Counted from the first letter of the stretch, positions 17,907-28,331 are shown. The stretch is 64,000 bases of DNA from Novipirellula aureliae (GCF_007860185.1 NZ_SJPY01000007.1:534420-598419); one strand, 5' to 3'. A program made the numbers and translations. Notes: generated by a model not told the origin, from the letters alone.

Positions 17907-20381
17907 TTATGGAAGCGAATTCGAATGAGACTCATGGCTTTTTGCAGAAGCTTCTTCATCGATCCCAGGAAAGTGTTTCTCGGCCAGAGAAGAACCGACC
18001 TCCCGCAGATCAATCGGTTCAATACCTAGTTTTTCTGCCGGCGATCCTTCCTTAAAGCGAAACCAGCCTTGCTGGACCGCTTCATCGTCAAAGAGTGGAT
18101 CTGCATAAAGGAAATTCACAGGTTCCTTGCCGGGAACGACGGTTTTTCCTGTTGCTAAATCCGTGCCGATGCCTGTCTTCGGCAAGAAAGGATCCCTTTT
18201 ATGTGTTGTAAAATACAGGTTATCCTCCGAGGAATTGACCCTCGCCCACAGCGGTACGCCCTCACGATTCTTTGTGCTGCTACCTATGTATAGACCTCCA
18301 ATCTCGCTGGTGGAGGAACCTGCCGGGAAAAAGATATTCCGTTTTAACGCTGCCGGCTTGCGACTCGCGCCTCTACCACGGAGGAAGGTCTCTGTGGTAA
18401 ACACGAAGTTATTCTCGATTTCACAGAGTCCCTTGACGCCGATCCCCTTCTCGCAGGAGGTGATCACATTTTCCTTAATAATGGTATAGCTCGGGTTATC
18501 ATCCAGCCGGAGAGCCCCCCGGGTGCCAAAGTTCTGGTGCATGTAGTTGCGCTCCGCCAGATTGTTCGACCCCATGGCGGAGAAATAGATCGCGTTTCCG
18601 TCATGCAACTTCTGGAGCACGCGGGAAATATCATTCATGACAATTTTATTCTCACGCGCATGGAGCAACGGCAGAAAATGATCGATTGAAATAGGGCGAT
18701 CCGATTCCAACCCCTTCAGGATATAAGGCATGCATTCCTCGACCCGTATGGAGTTCATCCATGCTCTTCGGAAAGGCAGCCTGTTGATGTGATAAAATTC
18801 ATGAGGGCGGCAGCCGCTCACCACAATGCCGTTGTAGGGAAGGTCATGGATGGTGTTGTGAGTGATTTCATTGTGCCCGCTCTGCGCGATGAAGATGGCA
18901 GGCGAATGCCACAGGAGCGTACCAACATGATGAATGTAATTATCATGGACGACGTTGTTTTTGTTAACGTCCACGGTTCCCGGAGCATAGCCGCTGAGAA
19001 CGATCCCTCCTCCTCCAAGATACTTGAGGTGGTTGCTCGCAATTTCAATCCGTTGACAATGCATATCTAAACGGATTCCGGTGCCGCTGCTGCTTTTGAT
19101 CGTATTGGATGTAAAGGCACAGTCCTCCGCGTTACGGAAGCGAATCACCGCATTGCCTTTGTCATACATTTCCCAGTCATGCTGCAGCCCTTTGTCGTCC
19201 TCTTGTAGGGTATCACGCAGGCCGTGCATGAAGGTCAATCCTTCAAAACAAATGTGCTGAGCAAAGGGCCCCTTTTCCTTGCCTTCAACTCGAATAAATT
19301 CCTGCAGCAACGGGGCAATCACGTCCATGTCCGAAACATCGTTTTTCGGCCACATGTAAATTTTACCCTCCAGCGTATTGACGACCCACTCACCGGGCTC
19401 ATCCAGATAATCGATCGCATTTAAAACCTCATACGGCCTTTTAAAGTTATGGGGCTGATACGTTGGGGCAACCGAAAGATGGGCCACTTTATTTTTTACG
19501 TCAACACGCTCTAGTGGAATAAGGTTCCGCAACCAGCCACGATCTGTAAGCGCGAGTTCAATATCGTGCATGTTTTTCCAAGCTCGAAGATCATTATCCC
19601 GGAAGTCAACATGCCGTTCAAACGGTTCTACCAGAGGCCCTTCAAACTCCAATCGTACCTCCTGGTAGATGCCTTTCCCGTGTGTGTTAAAGTCGAAAGT
19701 GCGTTTTTGATCTGGCTCTCGTTTTTTCAAGTTGCCTGATGCCGCCCGGTTCAGAAGCGTTTCCCCGTCGTAGAGCGATCGGATGTACCACTCCGACCCG
19801 GGTGTTTTGGGAATCTCTGCCACCCATAATTTTCCGCGCGCGGCTTCCGGCGTCCCGGCAGGATCCTTGTCCATCTTCTTCCAGCCCTTGATCGGAACAC
19901 CACCCGTGAAAACGGGCTCCTCCTCGGGATAAGCTTTGTAAACGACCGGAGCCGCTTGGCTGCCGGAGTCTTCCGGCTCGAACACCACCGTCTCTTTGAG
20001 CGAATAGACACCGCCACGGAGTTGCACCTCAAAAGTTCCCTCAGGATCAGCGGCTTTCAACTGGCGAATCTTCAGGCGGGCCGCATCCAAGGTGGCCAAA
20101 GGCCCCTCATTCTGCTTTGGATCAGCCGATCTCCCTGACCACTGGTCATTTCCCTCTGGCGACACATAGAGCGTCGTTAACCCGGCCCAAACCGAACTCT
20201 GCAAGAGCACCATCGAAACCAGCATGGTTCCAATGATTCGACCTCTTGCTCCAGAACCTCTCGTTGTGCCAGAACCTCTCGTTGTGCCAGAGCCTCTCGT
20301 TGTGCCAGAACCTCTCGTTGTGCCAGAGCCTCTCGTTGTGATAGAGACTAAACTAGTTCTTTGATCTCGTTGGCTATTCAT
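17907..20381 (-). CDS. GH141-like beta-helix glycosidase (copy C)
   Basis: Called from ATG 20381 (MNSQRDQRTSLV), 824 residues. The first 50 residues hold TTRGSG units encoded by an 18-bp array at about 20251-20346, more copies than in copy B. The signal core and next 70 residues are almost identical to copy B, while the rest is more diverged, suggesting gene conversion or a recent 5' exchange. The beta-helix body includes PYNGIVVSGCRPHEFY and DDNPSYTIIKENVI. The C terminus ends in a Ser/His-rich tail. It is probably exported and acts with the SASA esterase encoded downstream. Confidence 0.75.
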   Translation of the reverse strand: MNSQRDQRTSLVSITTRGSGTTRGSGTTRGSGTTRGSGTTRGSGARGRIIGTMLVSMVLLQSSVWAGLTTLYVSPEGNDQWSGRSADPKQNEGPLATLDAARLKIRQLKAADPEGTFEVQLRGGVYSLKETVVFEPEDSGSQAAPVVYKAYPEEEPVFTGGVPIKGWKKMDKDPAGTPEAARGKLWVAEIPKTPGSEWYIRSLYDGETLLNRAASGNLKKREPDQKRTFDFNTHGKGIYQEVRLEFEGPLVEPFERHVDFRDNDLRAWKNMHDIELALTDRGWLRNLIPLERVDVKNKVAHLSVAPTYQPHNFKRPYEVLNAIDYLDEPGEWVVNTLEGKIYMWPKNDVSDMDVIAPLLQEFIRVEGKEKGPFAQHICFEGLTFMHGLRDTLQEDDKGLQHDWEMYDKGNAVIRFRNAEDCAFTSNTIKSSSGTGIRLDMHCQRIEIASNHLKYLGGGGIVLSGYAPGTVDVNKNNVVHDNYIHHVGTLLWHSPAIFIAQSGHNEITHNTIHDLPYNGIVVSGCRPHEFYHINRLPFRRAWMNSIRVEECMPYILKGLESDRPISIDHFLPLLHARENKIVMNDISRVLQKLHDGNAIYFSAMGSNNLAERNYMHQNFGTRGALRLDDNPSYTIIKENVITSCEKGIGVKGLCEIENNFVFTTETFLRGRGASRKPAALKRNIFFPAGSSTSEIGGLYIGSSTKNREGVPLWARVNSSEDNLYFTTHKRDPFLPKTGIGTDLATGKTVVPGKEPVNFLYADPLFDDEAVQQGWFRFKEGSPAEKLGIEPIDLREVGSSLAEKHFPGIDEEASAKSHESHSNSLP

Positions 20382-20462
20382 AGGTCCAAATCTTTGGGAG
20401 TTATTGTCAAGGGTTGTGTTCTGAAAAAATGAATGAGGCGGCAATTTCATCCTGCATCATTC

Positions 20463-20786
20463 CGTCTTTGAAGGACCTTCCTTCGATGACGAGTGTGTTT
20501 TTTTCGTGGCAATTCAGTCGCCTCCACTTCTTCGAAGCAGCACGTTCGGGAAGACTGCCATTTTTCACGACAAGCCGCCGACACGTTCGTCTCGGCGGTT
20601 GCCGTGTTGTGCGAGAAAATCTTCCACTTCCGCGTCAATCGCGGCTTGAAGCATTTTGCGAGCACCTTCACGGACTCGTTCATCCAATGGACCTTTCTCG
20701 TCGAATGGAGCTCGAAAAGAGATCCATTCCGGATCGAGCTGTTTGCCCACGGGTAAATCGGTTCGTTCTGTTTTAACTTGGTTCAT
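20463..20786 (-). pseudogene. IS256 (Mutator)-family transposase fragment
   Basis: From MNQVKTERTDLPVG the frame runs through ERVREGARKMLQAAIDAEVE and DFLAQHGNRRDE. After a frameshift it continues as VVKNGSLPERAA, the N-terminal signature of IS256-type transposases (..EAEV..FL..H.., ..VVRNG..PER..). The DDE core is missing. It fills most of the 20382-20926 gap; the remainder shows nothing clear. Confidence 0.65.
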
Positions 20787-20926
20787 GGCGTATTCCTTTG
20801 CCCACTTCGGGCCGTTGGAGGGTTCAAGTTCCAACAGGATTCGCCACCTTTATTATTCTTTTAAGAACGCAAATTTTGACAATATCTCAGTCGCCGTGCG
20901 TCTGTGAGATAAATGACAACGGCTTT

Positions 20927-23272
20927 CTAGAAGCTGTAATTAATGCGATCTATTTTCTGTATGAACGTTCCTTGATTGTTATCAAACTCATCAAGTCGAA
21001 CCTTCATCCAGATCGTTCGGGTGCCATCATAATGTTCGTCGATCTGATAGTTGTCACCCTTCCTGGCAACCCAACCCAGTGGACTGGGTACGGATTCCTG
21101 TGTGATATTGCGGACTTGATGAGGGGTTCTATATCTGGCGAAAAAGGACAGCATTCTATCGGGTTCATAGGGCGTTGTTGCCAGCCCTGGCGCGCTATGG
21201 AGGTATAGGGAGCCTTTGGCACGATTACAGTATTTCACATGATCAACCCAGTAGGTTTCCGGTGCGTGCACGGTAAAGGTCCTATCGCTTCCGGAAACAT
21301 AGGCTGGCTTGTATTTGGGAGTGGTTTGAGGACGATAGAAGGTCATGGCCGGATCGCCGAAACATTGGGTGCCATATCGAGCCCAGCTCATCGTCTGGTT
21401 GTACCACATGACATTCATTAGATATAAACGCGCTTCACCCAAGGTCGCTCCTGCCAGTATTTCATTCTGGAAGCAAGTACGACCAATGTCTTTACCTGCC
21501 GGAGTTCCTCTGCTCCAAGCCACAAAGGCTGCCACTCCCTTATAGGCACATTGAATGGCCGTGTAATCTTTCCATGATTTCTTGTTTTTGATGACCCATT
21601 GTTCTTCGTCAAAAGAGCCCATGTGGCATCCGCCACCTTCAACAAGACATGGGGCCATCCCCTTATCCCCGGCTTCATCTCCAAGCATAAAGGGCCAGCC
21701 ATGTTGATCCTGGATGTATAAACTAAAGTTGCTCCAATCCCACTGAGATTTTTCAAGATCGTTCATTCTGTAAACGTTGAAACCATAATTCTCTGCTCTA
21801 TGGGGCATGGAATACCATTTGTTTTGAAATTCCTCGTTATCCGGTTCACTTGTTTTATGACACATGGTATTTGCCCAGCCGGATTTGTCCAAATCGTCAT
21901 ACGTCAGGCAGCATGAACCATTCAAGGTGATATAGGAAGCATCGCCACCCACGATACGACCTATCGCGATCTCATGAAAACCATCACTATCTACATTCGA
22001 GTAGAACTGGTCGGTTCCATGGATGACTCCATACTCAGTCGCACGGGCGACGCCTAAGGGGAATACTGACGGCATACCTACGATGGCCATGTATTTCGGA
22101 TGATGACCGAGCAGGTCATAATACTTGTTCAGATCCTCATTGACCTCTTCATAGCAGGGATAGGTAAACTTTATGTGACCAGGCAGGGATCGAGGAGCCC
22201 CGGTCACGTCGACCGAATAACGCTTGCCATTAATCGTAACGATGTCGGCACGCTTGACCCGTTCACCGCGGTCACCGTAATTTCCATTTTGGTCCCAGTC
22301 GATATTGCCAGCCCAGTCACTTCCAGGTTTTCCGACCGCATAGTTACGTGTCCATCCATTAATCGTAAATGAGCCTGTCCACCAGTCCTTTGTGCTGCTG
22401 ACGGCTCCGGAAGGTTGGTCGCTTGTTTCGGACCCAGTGAAATGAGTCATATACTCCGTGTCATAGGCCAAGGTAACAACAGCGCCTTCTCTGGCTGATG
22501 CCAACAAGGCTCCTGCTAACGATCCTTTTTGTCCACGGGTCAATTCATCTCTGTCTTTAGGATTAACGACCGCAAAATAATCAGGAGTGAGCCCATTTTT
22601 TGTCATCCAGGTGATGACCGCTTTATCATCTGAAAGAATTGTGTTTGAAACCCCCACCCCTGAAAGTTGAGCCTGGACGGTACCGTTTTGACCTACAAGG
22701 ATTGCCGATTTCGCTTCAAGTCGATCTATACTCTCTAAGACATTACTGGACAGCCCGGAACCGTCAGTTCCCCAAAAAAGAAGGGGGGCTTTAAGTCGGC
22801 CTGCCAGACAGGAGGCCGCAAGGCCTTTGGCGTAATCATCGCCGCTGCATAAGACGACGCGCTTACTCGTCGTCCAGAATCGTGCCAGCTCGCAGCATGC
22901 ATCATCCAATGATGAACAGTCCAGATTCGTCACACCCTCGTACCCTGATGTTGAACCAATCGAATAGATCGTGTCTGGATTGTATCGGCCCATATAATTC
23001 GAGCCGATATATTGATCGATTGCTCCATCACGAGGCAACGCGACAACGGAAGGCATGCCATCACTGTTTATTTTGCGTCCTGCCGGAACGGCTGCCATAT
23101 AAGCAAACTCTTGCCAACCTGCCTCTTCTAATGGCATCGGAACGAGCAAGGTATTTACCTTCCCAGTAACGAATGAGCCTGAACGAGTTGTTTCACCACT
23201 CTCAGCCTGAACAACCCCGCCTGATGTGAATAATAAACAAATGATGGCCGATATATGCGTATAGTTTTTCAT
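20927..23272 (-). CDS. Secreted protein with CWB2-like region and C25 (gingipain-like) peptidase fold
   Basis: The 781-residue protein has a signal peptide (HISAIICLLFTSGGVVQA). Residues about 100-225 (VVLCSGDDYAKGLAASCLAG, then SAILVGQNGTV) resemble a cell-wall-binding repeat 2 domain. The remaining part resembles C25 cysteine peptidases: EIAIGRIVGGDASY near 435, candidate His524 in QDQHGW, candidate Cys549 in EGGGCHMGSFD, and the family ending GATLGEARLYL...CFGDPAMTFY near 610-645. It may be a surface protease or a pseudoenzyme. Its place among glycan-degrading genes suggests processing of exported enzymes or an attached protein layer, which is inference. Confidence 0.6.
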   Translation of the reverse strand: MKNYTHISAIICLLFTSGGVVQAESGETTRSGSFVTGKVNTLLVPMPLEEAGWQEFAYMAAVPAGRKINSDGMPSVVALPRDGAIDQYIGSNYMGRYNPDTIYSIGSTSGYEGVTNLDCSSLDDACCELARFWTTSKRVVLCSGDDYAKGLAASCLAGRLKAPLLFWGTDGSGLSSNVLESIDRLEAKSAILVGQNGTVQAQLSGVGVSNTILSDDKAVITWMTKNGLTPDYFAVVNPKDRDELTRGQKGSLAGALLASAREGAVVTLAYDTEYMTHFTGSETSDQPSGAVSSTKDWWTGSFTINGWTRNYAVGKPGSDWAGNIDWDQNGNYGDRGERVKRADIVTINGKRYSVDVTGAPRSLPGHIKFTYPCYEEVNEDLNKYYDLLGHHPKYMAIVGMPSVFPLGVARATEYGVIHGTDQFYSNVDSDGFHEIAIGRIVGGDASYITLNGSCCLTYDDLDKSGWANTMCHKTSEPDNEEFQNKWYSMPHRAENYGFNVYRMNDLEKSQWDWSNFSLYIQDQHGWPFMLGDEAGDKGMAPCLVEGGGCHMGSFDEEQWVIKNKKSWKDYTAIQCAYKGVAAFVAWSRGTPAGKDIGRTCFQNEILAGATLGEARLYLMNVMWYNQTMSWARYGTQCFGDPAMTFYRPQTTPKYKPAYVSGSDRTFTVHAPETYWVDHVKYCNRAKGSLYLHSAPGLATTPYEPDRMLSFFARYRTPHQVRNITQESVPSPLGWVARKGDNYQIDEHYDGTRTIWMKVRLDEFDNNQGTFIQKIDRINYSF

Positions 23273-23327
23273 GCTTGAAACCTTTCTTCCGATACATTCT
23301 TTTTAGTAACTGACAACAAATTTTATC

Positions 23328-25241
23328 TCAGTCGATTGGAGCACTCGCCTCGAGAGATCGGACGGAAGAACTTCCCGGATGAAACAACGCTGACCGTGGT
23401 ATGGGAACATGGCTGGTGGACCCGGGGATCTTCCATTGGACTTCGAACAGATTGTGCATGGAAGGGAATTCCCCATACAGATTATACCTCTCGTAATTAC
23501 CGTTGTTGACCGTGAGAACGATCTTGTGTTTGCCGGACTTTAGCCCCAGTTCAGAGTCAAAGTCGTCCCAGACTATCCGGGCCCGATTGTCACGCATCCA
23601 ATGGTCCACCACAAGCTGGTCATCAATGTAGAGACGGGACTGGTTTTCCGTGCCCACCTGAAAGCTATAACTACCGTCAGCCGGAACGTCCAGGTAACCG
23701 GAAAAGCGGATGGCATACTGTTCGTCTTTGGCAACGGAAAAACTGAAAGTTGGAGTGGTTCCTGACGCACTGCTCTCAAAGGAATCCAATCCAGGATCGC
23801 TGTCAAAATGAGGGGTTCTGTATTCATACCAGAGACCCGGCTCAGTAACATTTACTTGTGCTGCCGGAAGCAGGCTTTTAACTGGCAAATAATAGGTGGT
23901 TGAAACGGGATCGCAGGCAGTACCGGAACTCTTTAAGATAATCTTATAGACCCCCGGGGCTGCTTCGACATTGCCGCTCACTTGTCCGTTGGGACTGACA
24001 TTCAGGCCAGAAGGCAGAGCGGCTCCAGTTTCCTGGACCCACTGTACCGGGCCCCACTGTATCGGGCCCCACTGTACCGGAGATGAGCAACCGTACCTTT
24101 TTAATTGATGTGAATAAGGAGCCCCCGTATACGCTATGGGTAAGCGCCAATGGGAGATGGCTGCTGGTCTGTCTTTATCCATTTCGCCCTTTGTCAATGT
24201 GCCCAGGGAGGTGTGCCTGCTTAACCCTTCCGGCCGCACCTTTTGCACCAGATTTTTTGTCCAGGGCATATCCATTCCCATTCGGTATTTGTAATGGTTG
24301 TATCCAATTTCCCAGCCCATCGGGAACAGTCTGTTTTGTTTGAACCCCGGTTGTTCTGTATCGATAATCTCCCCTAGAAATTCAAGACTGGTGGCCAGAC
24401 GGTTGTCCAGCCATGGGTATGCATCGATTCCCTGGTTCCTGGCTATCTCTGCAGTCTGCACTAAAGCTCCGATTCCCATCTGGGTGTGAGGAATGTCCCG
24501 ATATAATTCTGCTGGCTGTCCATTTTCAAAGGGGATATTCGTCGGCAGGTAAATTTTCAGACGGTACACTGCTAAATCAAAGAGCTCTGGATCATCCTTG
24601 AAAATTGCAGTGGCCATCAGTGATTCGGTAAGAGAAGACATCCAATTGTTTTCGTGCTCCACACGTTTCATCAACGTAGGCATAAACAATTTGTCGTACA
24701 TGTCCATAAAAAGCGTTTCTGTTTCTGGCCTCCACTTCGGATAGGTGTGCTTTACAATTTCGGCGCCTCGCATGAACATGGTGCCCATCAAGCCGATCCT
24801 CAGGTCTCCACCACGACCACCGATCTCTTTTAGAGATCTCCCCCAGGCATCCATAATGTTCAAAACATTTTCGGCATACACTTCTTCTTGAGTGATAGAC
24901 CACATCAACGCTTGGACCCAGCAGGCCGTGGCATCTTTTTCAGCTTCAGGCCAATTGGTACTAGCCCTTTCGCTGGGCACCTCAATATAAGTCTTAGGAT
25001 CAGGCTTGTAACTTTTCGAGGCCCTGGAGTCATTTTTGAGCGCATCAAAAGCAGACTTCTGCGGTTCAATTCCTTTATTAATTCGGTCCCGCATCAAATC
25101 CAATTGCTCTCCCGTCATTAAGATTCCAGGGTGGACCATGGGAACACGCTCAAGATTAGAATCCTGAGCAAAACTTGTATTCAAAAAAATAAATACAATG
25201 ACAGCGGGCGTGGTTGCGATCAGATGTAAAAACTTCCTCAT
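23328..25241 (-). CDS. Alginate-lyase-fold (PL38/PL5-like) protein with Ig-like and PA14 domains (copy 1)
   Basis: The 637-residue secreted protein starts MRKFLHLIATTPAVIVFIFL. Residues about 35-390 match the alpha/alpha toroid of the Alginate_lyase Pfam type: HPGILMTGEQLDLMRDRI, FMRGAEIVKHTYPKWRPET, and EHENNWMSS, the NNW motif typical of PL5/PL38. A short Ig-like segment follows (ALPSGLNVSPNGQVSGN) and then a PA14 domain (EPGLWYEYRT, YSFQVGTENQSRLYIDD, HKIVLTVNNG). The linker holds three QWGP-type units encoded by 15-bp repeats at about 24038-24080, absent in the two paralogues. It probably cleaves a uronate-containing polymer. AAGG lies before the ATG. Confidence 0.8.
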   Translation of the reverse strand: MRKFLHLIATTPAVIVFIFLNTSFAQDSNLERVPMVHPGILMTGEQLDLMRDRINKGIEPQKSAFDALKNDSRASKSYKPDPKTYIEVPSERASTNWPEAEKDATACWVQALMWSITQEEVYAENVLNIMDAWGRSLKEIGGRGGDLRIGLMGTMFMRGAEIVKHTYPKWRPETETLFMDMYDKLFMPTLMKRVEHENNWMSSLTESLMATAIFKDDPELFDLAVYRLKIYLPTNIPFENGQPAELYRDIPHTQMGIGALVQTAEIARNQGIDAYPWLDNRLATSLEFLGEIIDTEQPGFKQNRLFPMGWEIGYNHYKYRMGMDMPWTKNLVQKVRPEGLSRHTSLGTLTKGEMDKDRPAAISHWRLPIAYTGAPYSHQLKRYGCSSPVQWGPIQWGPVQWVQETGAALPSGLNVSPNGQVSGNVEAAPGVYKIILKSSGTACDPVSTTYYLPVKSLLPAAQVNVTEPGLWYEYRTPHFDSDPGLDSFESSASGTTPTFSFSVAKDEQYAIRFSGYLDVPADGSYSFQVGTENQSRLYIDDQLVVDHWMRDNRARIVWDDFDSELGLKSGKHKIVLTVNNGNYERYNLYGEFPSMHNLFEVQWKIPGSTSHVPIPRSALFHPGSSSVRSLEASAPID

Positions 25242-25293
25242 GCCTTTTTCCTTTATCTGTAAAAACGATTCAACGCCCTACCAATCATGCAGT

Positions 25294-27903
25294 CTAATCG
25301 GAGCTATTGGAAAACACCTGCACTTCTGCCAGGCACAATCCATTGTTGCCACTCATCAACTGCACCTTGACATACCGCCCCTCAGCGCCCCCTGCATTGA
25401 CGGTCGTAGGGAACCCGGCCTGCTTGGTCTGATGGTTGGACCAGACTTCCTTCTGATCGGCATCTAAAATAGTTACTTTATAGTCACTTAACCGGCCTAT
25501 TGAACTTTTGTCTGAACGATTCCAAACATTGATATCCCCAATCTCATAATCCGCTTCAAGGTCGACCTGCCACCAAGCCTGTTCATCATCTCCAGTGTGG
25601 GTCACCGATCCATCAAAAAAGGCCCCATTGGTATTTCCGTCAACGGCTCGGCTTGCTGACGCTCGAAGCTTCGTCGAAGACTGTGTCGCCGGTTTGCCTT
25701 TGGCGACATTGGGGTTCATTGGGATTTTTGGCAGTGGTATACTGGTGCTCAACACCTCGACCTCTGCAAGGCTTAGCGCACCGGTGCCTGCCAACTGAAT
25801 CTTCACCGTTCTACCGACTTTGCCTCCCACATAGACAGAAGTGGGGCGCTTCGCCGAAGAGGTCTGTTGGCTGGACCAGACGACGTCCTGATATTCATCG
25901 AATACGGAAATCGTATACTCCGTCAACTTGGCACCGCCAGGACCTTCTTGATTCCAGATTTTGATTTCATCAATCAGGAAATCCTCTTCCAGGTCCACTT
26001 GCCACCAGGCCGTCGCCTCGTCACCCGTGCATGCAACAGAGGCATCGTTCCGCATGCTGCTGGTATTACCGTCAACCGCTCTACCCGCCTCAGCACCAAA
26101 TTCTGTACTGGACTGTACGGCCTTTTTATTCAACGCAGCATTAAAAGGAACCGGCGAAACCCCTTCTTTCGTTTGAACCACCTTTTTGATGCTTCCATCC
26201 TCGTTGTGATACAGGTAGTCCACACACACGGAACGTCTGTGACTCCGGCCGCTTAGTGCGACGCTATGATAGAAAATGTACCAGCGTCCCTTGAACTTAA
26301 CGATGGAGTGATGGTTGGTCACACAGTTCGGCACCTTATCCATGAGAACGCCCTGATAGGTAAACGGCCCCATCGGACTGGTGGATGTGGCATAAGCAAT
26401 CGGAGCATGGGTGCCGGTGGCATAGGACAAATAATAAATTCCATTCCGTTTATGTATCCATGGCGCTTCGTAAAATTCAGGCAAGGTGACCTGCTTCACT
26501 TCGCCAAGAGTCTTCATATCATCATTGAGCTTAGCCATTCTTACAGGATCACGATGACCGCCCCAATAGAGATACGCCTGCCCGTCATCATCAACAAAAC
26601 AAGCCGGATCAATCTCGTCCGTTCCCTCAATATACGCCCCCGAGTCTGTGAACGGACCTGAGGGAGAGGTGCTGGTTGCAACGCCCACTCGGTTCTTATT
26701 CGCCTTATCCCTCGCTGGGTAATAATAATAGTAAGTCCCATCTTTATACGCACAGTCCGGCGCCCACAAGTGTCCCTTTTTTGCCCAACGGATATCGTCT
26801 GTATGCATAATCTCACCATGGTCGGTCCAGTTGACTAGATCCGGTGAAGAAAACACATGATGTCCATTCATTGAACCATAGCTCGTTGCATCATTCTGAT
26901 CATGCGAAGGATAAATCCACATCTTGCCATCGGCCCAGACATGGGCTGATGGGTCCGCTGTGTACATATGCTGAATGATCGGGTTGCCGCCCTTTTGCAT
27001 CGTTATGTCGCGCGTTTGTTGCACCAGTTGAATCGTGCCGTCATCATTAAACGTGACTTCATCGAAGCAAATGGAACGATTGGTTGATTTTCCTCCGGAG
27101 AGATCACAGCTGTGATAAAACAGATACCACTTTCCTTTATATTCCACGACAGAACCATGCGTGGTATAGGACGTTGTTTTCTCCAAGAAAACGCCTTTAC
27201 AATCCCAAGGTCCCAGCGGGCTTTGGCTCATGGCATACCGCATCTGATGACCGTCTTTCGCATTGTCCGGATACATCAGGTAATACGTTCCGTTCCGTTT
27301 AAAAACGAAAGGACCTTCACGGTGATCCTCGAGCTCCTGCAAAGCCCACTCCCCGTCAATTTCCTTCATATTACTTTTGAGCTTCACCGCATAACACTTT
27401 TTCTTTACCACGGCATAGAGGTAGGCCTGCCCGTCATCGTCGAGAAACACACAGGGATCGCAATAGGTCGTAGCACCTTTCACAAATCCCTGCACCTTAA
27501 AATCAGACGCGGGCTTCGTGCTCGTTGCGATGCCGACCTCCCACTCCCCATCATTATTGGTATGAGGAAAATAAAAATAGTAGATCCCATCTTTATACAC
27601 ACAGTCCGGTGCCCACATCGCTCCCGACACATCGCTCCAGTCAACGTCGCGAGAATGAAGAATTTCCCCGTGATCTTTCCAGTCGAGCATGTCGTCGGTG
27701 GAAAAGACATGATAGCCATCCATCGACCGATAGCCTTTCCCTTTGATGTCCGTTGAAGGATAAACATAGAGGCGGCCATCTTCCCAGACGCGAGCTGTTG
27801 GATCGGCGGTGAGCATGTGTTTAATAAATGGATTTTTGGCCCGCTCCGCTGCGCACAGACTTCCGACCGAACAAATTAAATATGCGATCAACAGTTTCTT
27901 CAT
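25294..27903 (-). CDS. Tandem double GH43 protein with two F-type-lectin-like modules
   Basis: The 869-residue secreted protein (MKKLLIAYLICSVGSLCAA) contains two complete GH43-like propellers in a row, at residues about 22-310 and 315-600. Each has its own candidate acid triad: TADPTARVWEDG, CDPCVFLDDDG and REGPFVF in the first; TADPSAHVWADG, DEIDPACFVDDDG and YEAPWIH in the second. Two related modules follow (about 610-740 and 745-869), with AVDGNT and AWWQVDLE signatures close to F-type (fucolectin) and F5/8C domains. Fucolectin-type modules bind fucose, which supports a fucose-rich target. The second GH43 is much closer to the 4446-6197 enzyme than to the first. Confidence 0.85.
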   Translation of the reverse strand: MKKLLIAYLICSVGSLCAAERAKNPFIKHMLTADPTARVWEDGRLYVYPSTDIKGKGYRSMDGYHVFSTDDMLDWKDHGEILHSRDVDWSDVSGAMWAPDCVYKDGIYYFYFPHTNNDGEWEVGIATSTKPASDFKVQGFVKGATTYCDPCVFLDDDGQAYLYAVVKKKCYAVKLKSNMKEIDGEWALQELEDHREGPFVFKRNGTYYLMYPDNAKDGHQMRYAMSQSPLGPWDCKGVFLEKTTSYTTHGSVVEYKGKWYLFYHSCDLSGGKSTNRSICFDEVTFNDDGTIQLVQQTRDITMQKGGNPIIQHMYTADPSAHVWADGKMWIYPSHDQNDATSYGSMNGHHVFSSPDLVNWTDHGEIMHTDDIRWAKKGHLWAPDCAYKDGTYYYYYPARDKANKNRVGVATSTSPSGPFTDSGAYIEGTDEIDPACFVDDDGQAYLYWGGHRDPVRMAKLNDDMKTLGEVKQVTLPEFYEAPWIHKRNGIYYLSYATGTHAPIAYATSTSPMGPFTYQGVLMDKVPNCVTNHHSIVKFKGRWYIFYHSVALSGRSHRRSVCVDYLYHNEDGSIKKVVQTKEGVSPVPFNAALNKKAVQSSTEFGAEAGRAVDGNTSSMRNDASVACTGDEATAWWQVDLEEDFLIDEIKIWNQEGPGGAKLTEYTISVFDEYQDVVWSSQQTSSAKRPTSVYVGGKVGRTVKIQLAGTGALSLAEVEVLSTSIPLPKIPMNPNVAKGKPATQSSTKLRASASRAVDGNTNGAFFDGSVTHTGDDEQAWWQVDLEADYEIGDINVWNRSDKSSIGRLSDYKVTILDADQKEVWSNHQTKQAGFPTTVNAGGAEGRYVKVQLMSGNNGLCLAEVQVFSNSSD

Positions 27904-28006
27904 TTTTTTCCTTCAATTCAGGTTGCTCATTTTAAATCGTCCCGCTGAGGGCAAACGGTTTCGCTTTCGACTCATCAAAAGCAGACGTTTTTAAAAGCGA
28001 ACCGCA

Positions 28007-28101
28007 GAATATCGAACAAGAATCTACGATTGACGAAGTGAGGAGCCTGACGGCACTGCGATAGCAAACTTCGTCATGAATCAGTTCCTTGTTCGATATT
28101 C
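28007..28101. repeat. Long hairpin element with 14-bp perfect terminal arms
   Basis: GAATATCGAACAAG (28007-28020) is the exact inverse of CTTGTTCGATATTC (28088-28101). A second inner pair, GACGAAGT (28032-28039) and ACTTCGTC (28068-28075), is nested inside. The 95-bp unit looks like a REP/MITE-type palindromic element. It sits in the 27904-28331 gap between two outward-ordered minus-strand genes, and no gene is seen there. Confidence 0.65.
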
Positions 28102-28331
28102 CTGAGTTGTCCTTATGCCGCTGTCGCGGCCGAATTTGCTCCAGGGAAGCCGTTTGTTATGGCTATTCAAGAAGACAGTTAGTCGAGGGGGCGGATATCA
28201 GTATGCGTGTATTGAAAACCTTCCATCACCAGCCGCACCAATTGTGATTCCCAGCAGACTTACCATCTCAACAAAACGAATACTCATATCATTTCTTCCT
28301 TCATAAACATCCACCGCAGCAGGAGCAGAAA

